In this document: piece by piece, positions 51,498-63,778 of the stretch
How the letters are laid out: every line of letters begins with the position of its first letter
How positions within the stretch are numbered: the first letter of the stretch is position 1
Source of the DNA: Symsagittifera roscoffensis
Taxonomy: Eukaryota > Xenacoelomorpha > Acoela > Convolutidae
NCBI RefSeq assembly: GCF_963678635.1
Contig: NC_087071.1
Span: forward strand, 12,473,088 to 12,537,087
Reading direction: 5' to 3'
DNA: 64,000 nt
Notes under the pieces: generated by a model
What the model saw: the letters and a program-made list of their open reading frames with translations, nothing else
What the model was told of the DNA's origin: nothing
The model's database searches: none
Translations under genes and position numbers: made by a program

Positions 51498-53395
51498 ATG
51501 TGCATTGTATCGCTACAGCTATTGTGTATACTCGAAGCATGTTTATCTCGTAGCGAGTGAGCAGTGAACTGATTTCTGGTTGATGCTTTCCAGAAATGGT
51601 TTATTTCTTAACAAAAAAAAACAAATGGTCATTGCTGTACGGAAAATTTTAAAAAGGGCTAGGTTATCTAAATAACATTTCTATCGAGAAAAACAGCCTT
51701 CGCTGGGTACGGGTTCACATTTGATTTTTGGGAAAAGAAAGATTAATACTTCAGGTCTTAGCTTAAAATACTTTCCCTTGAAAAAGTCATACCTTTTTTG
51801 AAACCTGAGACGATTTCAAAAATAATTTTTAAATGAATTGGGTGTCGTGCAGAAGTTAACCACAAGGTGGTCGATGAATGACAACTAATGGGTTCAAAAG
51901 TCTAGGAGACTTTTTGTTCATTTGGTTTTACTAATAGTTGTCTCTGTAACTCACTGATTTAGCAATTATCAGAATTATCAAAAAACAAAGCAGCATTATT
52001 GTAGTTACATTATTCCTTTTCTAAAAAATATACCATCAGGTTTAAGATTGAAAACTGATCTGAAATACTGGAGAATCTGTCTGAATTACTGAGACGAGTT
52101 TTTGGTATGACTTTGTGAGATCTTATTATGGTTGTGCGTGCTTTTGACATAACAATTCCAGGTCATTCCAGTCTAATCCAATCGTGATACCTAAAAAAAC
52201 GGCTCGTTCCTTTTTGAAAATTCTTTAAGACAATAGTCTTAAGAAACAAAAGAAAAGATTCAAGTTCTTTGTTTGATGAGTTCGAGAGAATTCATTATTG
52301 ACTGCTTAAAACAGTTCAAGCTTGTTTCTCTTGTTATCGCATGGCGCAATCAATTTAAAATTTTACAAAAGTGTCAAATTTGCAATAAAAACACTCTATT
52401 CCAGAGATTTGAGTTTCGTATTGAGGAGAGTAAATCAAAACTGAAAAATGTTAATTAAATATTTGTTAATAATAACTGATATGAAAACAAAATAGCAAGA
52501 TTCCTTAGCTTAAATCAATGCTCAAATACAAGCGATTTCCAATATTGGTAATCCCATAACACTCAAAATCATCTCCAGCACTGCATTACCTAACCTGTAC
52601 CAACTAAAATTTAATGGCTGAGATCTGAAAAAATCTTTCTTTCAACCTAAGTTTCAAATGTGAAAGTTGTTCTAAATTAGCAAAATATTGCTTGAATTTT
52701 TTGATAATGATTTACTTCATAATGAGTTATTGGTTTCGGTTCAGAGAAAACAAATTATTTGGGAATTTTGAAGTTAGATTTTAAAAATCTAAAAATATCA
52801 ACCTAAAGGTTATTTGACATCTCAAAATTCATAATTCCGACGCAATTTTGGCTATTTTTGGCGTTTCATTACTTTTAGTTTCTGCTAGATTCTAGCAGGT
52901 TTTTAGCAAAAACCTTCATTGGAAAATTTCGAAGTGAATTTACCTCAAGACAAAAAAAACATGGGTAACTAGACGAGTGCGTCAAATTTCCGGTTGTTTT
53001 TATTCATAACAATTTTTATCTATTTTTTGGAGCAACCGTTTAAAGAAAATGTTTTTGTTAGTAATCAGAAGTTTTTACAGCATATAAATCCTTCCATAAT
53101 CAATTTTACAGCAAATAACAAAATTATGCAAGTTAAAATGTTTGCTCGATTTGCAGGTATTTTATTTCAGATCCATTTTTAGGTCTGCAGATTTGTATTT
53201 AATGTCATTTTTTCAAATCTAAGCTTCAGATAACAAAAGAAAGGTTCAGATCTGTAAAAGAATACAATTTTTGTACACAATAACGAAATTCAGACCTTGA
53301 ACAATTCAAAGAAAGAAAGTCAGAGAACATGGTAAGAGATAATAAAACTAAAAAAAAGATTTTGTTAATTTGAAAACACTTTCGCTCGAACTTGT

Positions 53396-53771
53396 TGGAA
53401 CCTGATCCAAACTATATATTATTATTGGTTATAAATTAGATATTTATCCCTATAAAATATTGAAGACTAACCAATAATACTCCATCTAACTAACAACCCA
53501 TTCATTTGTAAGTGCTGAAATTACTTGTAATTTCAGCACCAGAGCATTCTGAGTTTACCTTAAAACTTATTTGCCTTTTCCGAGAGACCAACTCGTAACA
53601 AACCAGTATACTCTAGATCTATTGAGACTAAGAGATATAAGAGTAAGATTAAGATTGGTATTAGACTAAGAAGTTGCACGAATCTATCCGGCCGAAAATA
53701 AGATAGCGTGACGAGCAGACGGTGTACCTTATCTGAAATTACTCTATGAGTTAGATATACGTCCATACTCA
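53396..53771 (+). repeat. E2 5' LTR
   Basis: 376 bp, from TGGAACC to ACTCA. Diverged from E1 but collinear, with a perfect version of the LTR hairpin (53512-53539). The polyadenylation signal is changed to AACAAA. The PBS follows at 53774. Confidence 0.88.
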
Positions 53772-53892
53772 TCTGGTGCGACCATAAGTCTCGAATAAGA
53801 CCTTAAGCAAAAAAATAGTTTAGAAATAACTGAAAATAGATTAGACTTAGACAAAATTCCCAAAAATTTTACTCGACAATAATTTAATTGAA

Positions 53893-54099
53893 ATGTCTCA
53901 ACGACTCAATAAAAAAGAGCCATCATTCCGAACAATACGAGAACTCCCCGGTATTGAAAGAAGACCTCGGACAAGAGATGATATACGACTATAACGGAAT
54001 TTACCCATAAGTTTCATGGTCGTACGGCAAAAGCCAACACAAACTTTTATATTTAGAGTTTTATTAGCAATGAATTTAGGTTTTCATTTGCAGACATAG
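53893..54099 (+). pseudogene. E2 copy of the small leader ORF
   Basis: Collinear with E1 30662-30868 and the same 207 bp long. It keeps ELPGI, RRPRT and the FIFRVLLAMNLGFHLQT end. One TAA interrupts it about half way. Confidence 0.6.
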
Positions 54100-55005
54100 T
54101 ATAGTTGAAGAAAATTTTTCACCAATAATTACAGGCGCTAAACCTATTATTGTACAATAACGATTGATAAAAAGATCTCTAATCGTTTTTTTAAATCTGC
54201 AGTAAATTGAAAAGATATCTAGAAAGAAAGTTTATTGAAAATGAAAATTAAAAATTAGTTAGTAAATACACAAATTGTTGGTAATAAATAAATCATTTCT
54301 TCATCCCAGCTTCATCACCTAAACATAACAAGCAAATCATAAGCCACTAATATCATCAAAAACTAAACTTACTTTTACCTAAATTAAGACTGTTTAAACT
54401 TAACGGATCATCAAGGTTTTCCTTGGATCTCCATTTCACTTTTATCTAAACTAAATTTTGTATCATTAAATTATATCATGATCATCAAGGCTTATCCTTG
54501 GATCAAATAGAACAATTTTGTTTTCCCCCACATATTTAGCATAGTGACCTTTTCACTATCCAACCCTTCCTACGAACCAGGACTAACAGAAATTTTTCAA
54601 AACACTAACCATTCTATTTAGGAGAAACAGTGAATAACTTCGGTTATTCATCCTTCACTTGATCCCCCCTCTTACCTCACCCAGGATAATACTTAAACTT
54701 AGTAAGTTTAAAATAGTATCCAACAAACTACTTGTGTTTTAATTATTCCTGAACCTTGTGGATCGATTTACTATTCTCCAAACTTTGAACACAATCATTA
54801 CCCCTAAATAAGATTAAGTAAGTTAACACCTTAGCTTATACTAGTCACGAGAAAGTAAAAATCATTCTTCGGAGTCGATATATGCTTTTCTCTCCAACCC
54901 AAAACACAAGACCCAAGTTAGGCTAACCCGAAAAAATTGTAAGAACTAATAATTTAGGCATTAAAAATCACTAATCTAAATATTGCATCCGTCATCCTAA
55001 ACCTT

Positions 55006-55464
55006 ATGTCACTAGACAATTTAGGAAATAAACAAACAATCACATTACACAACTGTTAAATAAACAACGAGAATTATGATCTCGTAATCACTCCACACAG
55101 ACAGTCAACAGGATATATTAGAACAAAGCGACAAACAATCAAACCAAAAAATTCTAAGCAAACAAAGACTGATTACACGAAAAAAAAATTTTCAAAACCA
55201 AGAAACGCATTCTCCGAATCAGAAACAAATCATTAATAAGAGCTTTATAGATTAAAAATTTCAATAAATAAGAATTACCAAGTTAATGATACATTATTTT
55301 GTTCTGACTCAGAAATCAGATCGCATTCATCAATACAAGGAAAACGCAGAATGAAAAACACATACAAAAACAAACCAGTACGACTATTCAATTGGAATCA
55401 ACCAATAAAACACATTGAAAGTTACAAATTAACAGTTATAAAGCACAAAAATGAGTCAAAATGA
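55006..55464 (+). pseudogene. E2 copy of the basic ORF
   Basis: Starts MSLDNLGNKQTITLHNC and keeps YIRTKRQT, FSKPRNAFSESET and FNWNQPI. Several in-frame stops and small indels disable it. Its end overlaps the gag ATG as in E1. Confidence 0.65.
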
Positions 55465-58084
55465 AGAAAACGAAGATGGAAACTCCGTCCTCCCATTTAT
55501 AATTACTTCCCTCACGGATGACAAAGGACAAACAAAATTTTGTCAAAATTCAATAGCAAATTTTGTTTGAAAAAGGAGTTAGTCCATGCACAGCAGAATT
55601 TCTGGAAGTAAAAATCAAAAGACGAATTGTCGACCACTACCTCAAGGATTATGTAACCTAGCACAACAGTACGGAATCTAAACCATAGAATTACAGACCC
55701 CGAGAAAATTTCATGGTAGATATCTAGTTCAAACTGACGACGTAGATATAGAATTCTCAAAAGTATTCACAGAATACATAAAAAACATACAACACCAAAC
55801 TTCACAAAGAGCAAAATCAAAATTTACTAATGAAATATTTCGAATAATTTATAGCTATCTATCTATATTAGAAAAACCAGAATCCCAAGGAACTTCACCA
55901 GTTCAAACATCAAAACATACAATTGTAAGACATGAAATCACAATATTTTTTGAATATCTAAATACAATCCATGAAAATTTAACTAGTAACGACGTTTCAC
56001 AAAACTTTAAACACGATTTACAAAAACTCTTAGCATGATTTCCATAGATTATTTCACACATGATCTTGATTTAATCTCACAAGCAAGAAAGAACTTCAAA
56101 CTCCAAAATTCAGCGATACGGTATTAGCAGAAGAATCAGATTATGTTTGGGACTCTGAATGGTCTCGTCCATTATTCATTAACATACCAACAACTAATTC
56201 AAGTCAAGCGATTGGCACAATTTCCATAATAAAGATTATGTTAAGATGTACCCACTCACAACTGATGCAACACTTCATTTCTAACCAGTAGAACAGGAAA
56301 TAATAGTTTAAATTCAACTGCCATAGAACAAGAAAATCTAAATGGAACTAGGAACCTCACACAACTAGATATTCAAACATCATCACATTTCACAAATGAA
56401 GAAGTAGTTACCACAGTAGTAACAACAGCACAGCAAAGTATCTCACCAATACATCCAAATCTTACAACTCCAAGACCAAAAAATCCAATCTTACCACAAG
56501 TAACACTACAATCTACGTTTGAACCCATTTTTGAACCAAGATACCCACACGTGAGCTATCAACCATTTAGACCAATGATGAAACCGATACAAAAACAAAG
56601 AACAATCACAAGAAATAATTTTGCGGAACACAATTATAACTATGTAAATAGACCACAAACATCTAAATCTTTTCGCCCAAATACCCAAAATCATTTATTT
56701 TCACAAAGACAACATTTTCGACAACCAACAACAATTTCAGTAGATTCTCATGACTACCCACGCATTTCACAAGACCAAAGTGAAAATTATCCTTTTTTTC
56801 AACAGAGTAAAAACAATGAACAAAACCAAGGTAAACACAAGACACCTTATTATACACCTAATTATCTATCATCAGATGATGATGATTATTATCAACCAGA
56901 TATTTTTGCACCATATACACAAGAATACCGTGTAAAACCGCCTCGACCAAATCAAGCATCCCAAAATACAAGTCTTATCCACAAAACCTAGCTAATACAC
57001 AAAATCACCAACCATTGCTAACGCAAAACCCAACATATACACAATCATATCAACTAATACAAAAACAAAACCCAGTTAACACAGATTATTATCAACCAAC
57101 ACAATTGCAAAATGAAATCCCACTGCCCTATTATTTACAACAACACGAAATCACAAAAAATCAACTCACAAACTTTTCACAAATGCCAAATGCCGTAGAA
57201 TCACTACAGATGACTATGAATCCATACCTCATGGGTGGATCATCAATACAATCAAACAAACCATTGATGGCATTCACTGGCACAGAACTTGAATATGCTG
57301 TAGAAGATAATTTAAATGCAGTCACAGCAAATTTAGTTTTGAACATAGGACCTTAACCCATAAATACGCCACTTCACCAAAAATGGATACATAGACGCAC
57401 AGCGTTAATACAAACCACACTTGATGGCGCAGCTCAAAAATAAAATCAGATTGGAAAAGTTTCACACAAGAAATAAAATCAGATTGGAAAAGTTTCACAC
57501 AAGAGTTTTCAAAAATGTTTGATTCAGAAAGGAACAAACAAAATCAAAGAGTCTTATGCAATGAAATTCGTAGACTACCAAATGAAACGATCAAACAACT
57601 AGCAGTAGGGATCGAAGCACTAGTCCAAAAAGCATACTCACTAAACACTCATGATTATAAAAACACAAAAATGACAGAAATTCTAATGATGACTCTAACA
57701 CCTCAATTACGAAAAATAGCATTTAAAAAGAGAGCATCACATCCTTCCTCAATTCGAGAACCATATCTAGACTTCAGAAAACTAGTAGATAAACTAGAAC
57801 AAGCAGAAATCACTATGAAACTAGAAGAAACAAAAAAACTCAAATTACAGTACGTTAATAATATTCAAACAACAACAACACAAATAAATAAAATACATAG
57901 TTCAGACACAGATTTATCCAAAAAAATCACCGAAATTCTGAATATATATGAGAAAAACCCAAATTTTAAAGTTGAACCATCGTTTAAAAAATGGTGTAAC
58001 TATTGCCGAAGATACGGACACAGCATTGCTGAATGCAAACAAAAACAGCAAGACAATCAAAATAAACCAGCTAAAAAAACCGAT
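55451..58084 (+). pseudogene. gag: E2 gag (broken, truncated after the zinc knuckle)
   Basis: Homologous to E1 gag from the ATG through the capsid region (FTGTELEYAVED, TLTPQLRKIAFKKRASHP) to the zinc knuckle CNYCRRYGHSIAEC. Multiple stops and frameshifts lie between 55550 and 57500. A short direct duplication of the ATAAAATCAGATTGGAAAAG segment occurs near 57440-57495. The protease and all later genes are missing. Confidence 0.85.
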
Positions 58085-58471
58085 AAATTATTCTTTTGAA
58101 GACTATTGATAAGTTTAAAAAAGAAAGCATAAAACACCAAAAGTCGAAAGACAAACCCAAACCAAACAATTTGATTTTTGAGAAAAGGACACAACTGAAA
58201 CAACAAAAGGAAAAAACCAGAAACAAACACGACACAAAAGGTTAACACAAAACAGGACCCCATAAAAAGTCATTATGAAATCATACTCTCACTCCTGGCC
58301 TAACCCACCAGAAGAGGACGAAGTTCTGAGCATGCTTAATAGCCGGCCTAACCCACCGCGCTAAAAGACACGCTTTGTGACACACTCCTTATTTTTGATA
58401 AGAGGTACTCAAGTGTGAGTAACTCTTTTAAAAAACTGAACTAAAAATAAAAAGCTTTTGCGATGAAAACT
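58085..58471 (+). other. E2 3'-UTR remnant
   Basis: Collinear with E1 about 47670-48050, including both GGCCTAACCCACC repeats and the hairpin (58400-58427). Cut by the N gap. Confidence 0.75.
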
Positions 58472-58671
58472 NNNNNNNNNNNNNNNNNNNNNNNNNNNNN
58501 NNNNNNNNNNNNNNNNNNNNNNNNNNNNNNNNNNNNNNNNNNNNNNNNNNNNNNNNNNNNNNNNNNNNNNNNNNNNNNNNNNNNNNNNNNNNNNNNNNNN
58601 NNNNNNNNNNNNNNNNNNNNNNNNNNNNNNNNNNNNNNNNNNNNNNNNNNNNNNNNNNNNNNNNNNNNNNN
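58472..58671. other. Assembly gap (200 N)
   Basis: Exactly 200 N, probably a scaffold spacer of arbitrary size. Apparent open frames across it are meaningless. Confidence 0.99.
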
Positions 58672-59948
58672 GGGGGGATCCTTTGAGCGGAAAGGGTATC
58701 GTTGGAGTTAGAAGAAGGGGGCGCTCCCAGACCCTTGACTGTGCCACTCCTCGACCCCAAGTAAAAAATTATCAAAGAGTTCTAGCGGTTCAAAAATATG
58801 AAATAACTTTTATAACCCGAAAAAAAACAAATGGAATTCAAATTATGTTATTCACTTAAAGGGCAAACTAAGTTCTTACTACTGCTAAGCAATTATCTTA
58901 TTTTTTGATAAATATTCGATCAAAATCACCGCTCTGAAGAATGGTAGTATTACTTGATGAGATGGCGCGAATACACTTGTTTTTGTTTCGATCGATCAGA
59001 ATTTTCAGCTTTTGGGAGATTTTCTTCGAGATCTGTCAAATTTGGTAAAGTTTGGGTGGGTGTGAGGATTACCCATTTTCTTCAATTGTGGTTAACAGTC
59101 TGATAAATCAGAGATTTCTAGTTCCCCCTTTGAGTTTTTCTGAAGTTCGATGTGTAAAATCTATTTAAAATGTTTTTTTTTTAATGTTATAAACTGCGTT
59201 AAAACGTGTCAGCGTGAACAGGTGAACAATTTTTTACATTTTAATATGCAAAATGTTGCGTGAACATTTTTTGATCAGCTTTTTTTGTAATTTTACGAGG
59301 GGGTGGAAAACAAGAAAAGAGTTACAGAAATTGAAGCATTGAATGAGTACTGGAGCACTGCTATATTCAGTTATTCTGATGATAGCAAAATCAGTGATAA
59401 TTATTGTTTTTTAAATATTGTTTTATTGTTTTTAAATAATGTAAAATGTGACCCCTGCCAGGATCTGATCCCCCAACTTATCGCTCCTCAGTTCGCTTTG
59501 TTACCTCTAAACGATATCCGCTGTGGGCTCTTTTCCCTTCCCCCTTCCCACCTCAGTGTGTTATAAGGTTAAGTATGAAGACCAAATATGATTGTCAAGG
59601 TCTATTTATTCTGCATGCAAATTTTTGTCACAATCGGACAATGTCAACAATAAGTTTACCAGTAAAATTTTGCAGGTGGGGGTGAGAGTTTCGCTGTGCT
59701 CTGCTTTTCACAGGGAAGAGTTCTTAGTTTATCTTTTTTGAAGAACAAAATTAGTAAATTGTTTTGCCCATAGCTACATCAGTCATGTGAAAATGGGGGG
59801 ATGGGGGTTGGGACAGACGCTTACTTTTTTCTTCTCAAGGATTCGACCCCTCGCCCTTTTTCGGTACTTTTTACGGAATTCATATTTGGCATACCGACCC
59901 TAAAATTTTTCTGATTTTTTGGAAGTTTTGTACTGCTTTTTCATAAAC
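58672..59948. other. No gene recognised; MITE-related fragments
   Basis: The first 90 bp, just after the gap, and the part at about 59790-59930 (GGATTCGACCCCTCGCCC, CATACCGACCCTAAAATTTTTC) resemble pieces of the hAT-type MITE at 19814. The rest is AT-rich spacer. No supported coding region. Confidence 0.5.
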
Positions 59949-60358
59949 TGAGTTAAGTTCGAGTTGGTTAACTCATAGAGTAATTTCGGATAGGGTACAC
60001 CGTCTGCTCGTCACGCTATCTTATTTTCGGCCGGATAGATTCGTGCAACTTCTTAGTCTAATACCGATCCTAATCTTACTCTTATACTATCTAGTCTCAG
60101 GTTGTTTAACTAGTCTCTGCTAGGCTCAATAGATCTAGGGTATACTGGTTTATTGCGGCTGCTGAAGTGCTCGGGAGAGTCCAACTAATTTCTAAGTTAA
60201 ATTCAAATCTCTCTGGTGCTGAAATTACAAGTAACTTCAGCACTTACAAATAAGTGGGTTGTTAGTTAGATGGATCATGATTGGTTAATATTAAATACTT
60301 TACATTGGTAAAATATCTAAATTATCCAATCATAAAATGTAGTTTAGATCAGGTTCCA
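59949..60358 (-). repeat. E3 3' LTR
   Basis: 410 bp on the minus strand, with a few substitutions relative to E1. The terminal 30 bp near AACTCA is the most diverged part. Hairpin at 60216-60243; AATAAA retained. Confidence 0.92.
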
Positions 60359-61972
60359 CCCATCCGGGTTTTACAGAGTTTTTTAGAATAGTTCTTCTGC
60401 AATTCGAAGGATGGATGATGGACGTTGGTGTTTGGCGAACATCGTATTTCTTCTGTTTCCTCTTTGTTAAAGAAGTTCCAGGAAGCTGGAGTTAGAGACA
60501 TAAGACGTTGTGTCTTCTAGTGACAACAACTAAGTCTTTGCAACAAACTCAAATCTGATTTCAGAATGGTTTGCTATGTCAGGTTTTTCTGTTCTGCGTG
60601 GAGAACTTCTTTTGTGTCTGATCTGATTTGGGAATGGCGTGGAGATTGTGCGTGGAGGGGATGCCTGGTTACTCGGATCTGTACGTATACTTGAACATCG
60701 AGGTGGTCATTGGTCTAGTTCAATGAAGTCCTTTTCTGCGAAGTCAAGTCGTACTCTAAATCCTTTGAGTTGTGATTGTGAGTGGCATATCGATTGTGGT
60801 TGGTCATTCTCTCTCGAGTGTAGTGGGGTCGTTTTGTCTTTAGATGTTCGTCCTTGGTGTTGTATTCTGATCTATGTACTGCATAATGTAATTTACATTT
60901 TATAAAACATTTATTAGTTTAATATTTTTTAATTATGATTTTAGTTAGTTGTTTTCACAAAAGCTTTTTGTTTTAGTTCGGTTATTTTGAAGAGTTACTC
61001 ACACTTGAGTAGCTCTTATTAAAAATAGAGGTGTGGTCACAAAGCGTGGATGTAGCGCGGTGGGTTAGGCCGGCTATAGAGCATGCTCAGGACGTCCTTC
61101 CTGGTGGGTTAGGCCAGGAGTGGGAGTATGATTTCATGCGGTTTTTGTGAGGGGTCCTGTTATGTGACAACGTTTTATGTTGGGTTTGTTGTGGTTTTTC
61201 TTATGTCTTGTTGGTTATGTCCTTTTTCCAAAAAATAAATTGTTCGTGGTATGGGTTTGTCTTTCGACTTTTTTGTGTTTTATTATTTCTTTCTTAGACT
61301 TTATAATAGTCTTCAAAAGAATAATTTATCCAGTTTTAAACTGGGTTAATCCGGTTTGGGTACCGTTGGTTTCCTTTTCTTAGTCATGCTGTTATTCTAT
61401 GACTTGTGGTATTTAGTAAGCTGCGTTGGTTAGTTTTGTTTAGTATATGATTCCTTTCCAACCGGGTTAAAGGAAAGTTTGAAACATGTTATTATATGTT
61501 AGAGTTGTTGAGTGTGAAAACTTGAAACTGAAATTCATTATTTTAAACAATTCTTCGTGGGCGAGCTGTGCGAGTGTGGATAGAATTTCTGTGCGAATGA
61601 ATGAGAATATCAAAAGGTTAGTACTGCATTTGCATTTTATTAATTTACTGCATAGAATTTGTAAATTTACTGCTAGTTATGGGGGAATTTTAAGTTACAA
61701 ATTTTCATCATAATTAGATTTACTGCTTGTGGGGAAAATTTTAGAAATGAATTTACTGCATTGGTATTAAATTTATAAATTTATAAGTGTAAGAGATTAA
61801 TAGAATTTTTGAAATCTGTTTGATGAAATTTGCGATTTTTATTTGTCTTTTGTGGTTTTTGTAGGTGATTGTCGGATGAAGGCTAAAAATCTAAAGAAAA
61901 CATGAATAAAGTATGGTGAGTTTTTTAATGTTTTAATTAGTTAGTAATATTCATTTAATTCATACTTACCTG
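60359..61972 (-). other. E3 3' untranslated region
   Basis: Collinear with E1 47026-48640, including the intron-like segment (61891-61969), the two GGCCTAACCCACC repeats, the hairpin (60990-61017) and the GGATGGG tract at the LTR. Confidence 0.8.
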
Positions 61973-63778
61973 TTAGTCGTCGGGGAAAAAACCGTGGGGG
62001 AAGATGTCGTGAATTAGTTCTGAAGTTGTTAGTAGTTTAGCTAAGATGCGGATGATATTTTTAGTCTGAAGCAGTGGCCAAAGCAATTGAAGTGCCTTAA
62101 TAGTGGTTAGTTCTTCAGTGCCAACTGCAAACTCATAAGGTGTGTTTTGGATTAGATTATATAATTTGTGATTGAATTTAGTGTTGTGGATGAATTCTAA
62201 AATTGGGATTTCTATAGGTTGTACAAACTCGTGCGGGATAAGGAAGGGTCGGGATTCTTCGGCGTTGAAGGTCTTGGTGATGGGACAGAAGATGTACATT
62301 TGGGTTATGGGATCATAATTGCGAAGAATACCATGAAGGTTAGTATCTTTAATGCAATATGTGAAATTTAGGAAAAATGGTGAAGTGTATTTGGAATTAA
62401 TGAATTGAAAACGATGGTGTGGTTGTCTAGAGGGTGTGTGTAGGTCAAAGTGATTTTGGATGAAGCGATAATAACTATATGTGTGGGTTTGTTTAGTGCG
62501 CAACATAATATCGTGTGAGCAGTGTAAATCTCTTTCGTGTGGTGCAAGGAAATGAAAGGTTAGTGAAAATATTTGGAAGCGTTCTTTAAAACTTTCGTAT
62601 GCTTGTGTGTCTGTTAGTGCTTCTGAAATAATGTGATCAAACTTTCGGTCGAAGATGTTTAGTGTAAATATATATGGTGTCTTGATGAAAAATTTTTCGG
62701 TAATTTGTGGATTAGCGAAGCGATCGTCGTCTAAGAATTGATCTTGGTTAGCTCTGATGATGTTGTGATCATAGTATTCGAGTGTATATTCGTTAGCTCT
62801 AGGTGCAGTGTGTGTTTTTAGTGATTTTTTATATCCAACGTAAGTAAATTGTCTAGCGGTTAGTGTTGTAGTGAGTCGATATAGCATGTCCGTATTTCGC
62901 TCTTTATCGATGTGAGTGTTAGATAAAGGTAAGCAAAGAGGGTTAGTAAAATGATAATATGAGGTCCAAGAGAGAGTGGGCATTAAAACGTATTCATCTA
63001 CAAAGTTGCGTGTTTCGTTAGTGTCGTGGGGGGTGTTTAAGGTGTATTGTGGGAATGAGGGTAAGGTGATGGCTAAAAATTCCTTTGTGTTAGTATGCTT
63101 GGGGTGGTTGATGTATTCACGGGCTGTTCCTGGTTTTGCTGGGAAAGGATGGTTGGGGAACTTTCTTTTAAAAGTGCGGTAAGCTCTATTAGTATTGTGT
63201 GAAGATTCAGTTGATGTGGATGATGGTGCTAATGATGCAGTATAATTTGAAGAGGGTGTAGGGGTAGGGGGGTTGGATGAATTGATTGTGGAGGAGATTT
63301 GGTTTATTGTTGGGGTATGGAGGTGGTAGGGTTGTTGTTGAAGGGTAATAAAATTATCTAGCTCTGGGGAGATTCGGGGGGTGTCTGGAGAATGAGATGA
63401 TTGGTCAGAATGGTATGAGGAGTAGGTTGGGGTAACTTGGGAAGCATAAGAGGGTGTGGGAGTGATTGGGTCAGGGTTATTGGGTAATATGGGTTGAAAA
63501 GGGGGTTGAGAAAATTTAGAAGAGTTATGAAAATTATTGGATGGGGATGGTTCTGAGTCGGCAAATTCATCGGGGGTTTCAATATTCGGGTTATTGAGTT
63601 GTGAGATGGAATATAAAACTGAGATGTGTGAATTAGTGTCGGAATTCATGCCTGATGTTTCATTACTAGATGGAAAATCGGGTGGCGGAAAAGCAAAAAG
63701 TGGTATTATTGGGATTGGAGAGGTAAGATTGGTTGGGTGGGAATTTGATCGGTGTAGTGATCCAAGTTGGCGGCTCAT
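61973..63778 (-). CDS. E3 copy of the unknown 599-type ORF, 601 residues
   Basis: Intact from ATG to stop. Relative to E1 it has a 2-residue insertion (PTPTP) in the disordered N-terminal part and about 26 substitutions, concentrated before residue 400. Its C-terminal domain is almost identical. The ATG again overlaps the env stop in ATGA. Two intact copies in inverted orientation within 15 kb suggest recent activity. Function unknown. Confidence 0.8.
   Translation of the reverse strand: MSRQLGSLHRSNSHPTNLTSPIPIIPLFAFPPPDFPSSNETSGMNSDTNSHISVLYSISQLNNPNIETPDEFADSEPSPSNNFHNSSKFSQPPFQPILPNNPDPITPTPSYASQVTPTYSSYHSDQSSHSPDTPRISPELDNFITLQQQPYHLHTPTINQISSTINSSNPPTPTPSSNYTASLAPSSTSTESSHNTNRAYRTFKRKFPNHPFPAKPGTAREYINHPKHTNTKEFLAITLPSFPQYTLNTPHDTNETRNFVDEYVLMPTLSWTSYYHFTNPLCLPLSNTHIDKERNTDMLYRLTTTLTARQFTYVGYKKSLKTHTAPRANEYTLEYYDHNIIRANQDQFLDDDRFANPQITEKFFIKTPYIFTLNIFDRKFDHIISEALTDTQAYESFKERFQIFSLTFHFLAPHERDLHCSHDIMLRTKQTHTYSYYRFIQNHFDLHTPSRQPHHRFQFINSKYTSPFFLNFTYCIKDTNLHGILRNYDPITQMYIFCPITKTFNAEESRPFLIPHEFVQPIEIPILEFIHNTKFNHKLYNLIQNTPYEFAVGTEELTTIKALQLLWPLLQTKNIIRILAKLLTTSELIHDIFPHGFFPDD

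Larger units (their letters stand above)
49053..53395. other. Gene desert between E1 and E2
   Basis: 4.3 kb, AT-rich, without a supported gene. Around 50220-51050 there are many TAATC-type palindromic runs (GATTATAATCGATTATAATC and variants), like the interior of the element at 28094. Two tRNA-like segments and a 24-bp palindrome are annotated separately. Confidence 0.55.
53396..58471 (+). mobile_element. E2: older, internally deleted relative of E1
   Basis: A 5' LTR, PBS, leader with both hairpin types, decayed leader ORF, decayed basic ORF and decayed gag follow the E1 order. At about 58082-58092 the sequence jumps from just after the gag zinc knuckle to the E1 3'-UTR equivalent (E1 about 34860 to 47670). 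All of protease, pol, env and the 599-residue ORF are lost. The 3' LTR is not seen; it may lie in the N gap. Confidence 0.88.

Noticed and set aside
58409-58775. Open frames spanning the 200-N gap
   Set aside because: They consist mainly of undetermined residues and are an artefact of the gap.
59303-59566. 87-codon frame between the gap and E3
   Set aside because: No ATG at its start, no recognisable domain and no second copy to test.
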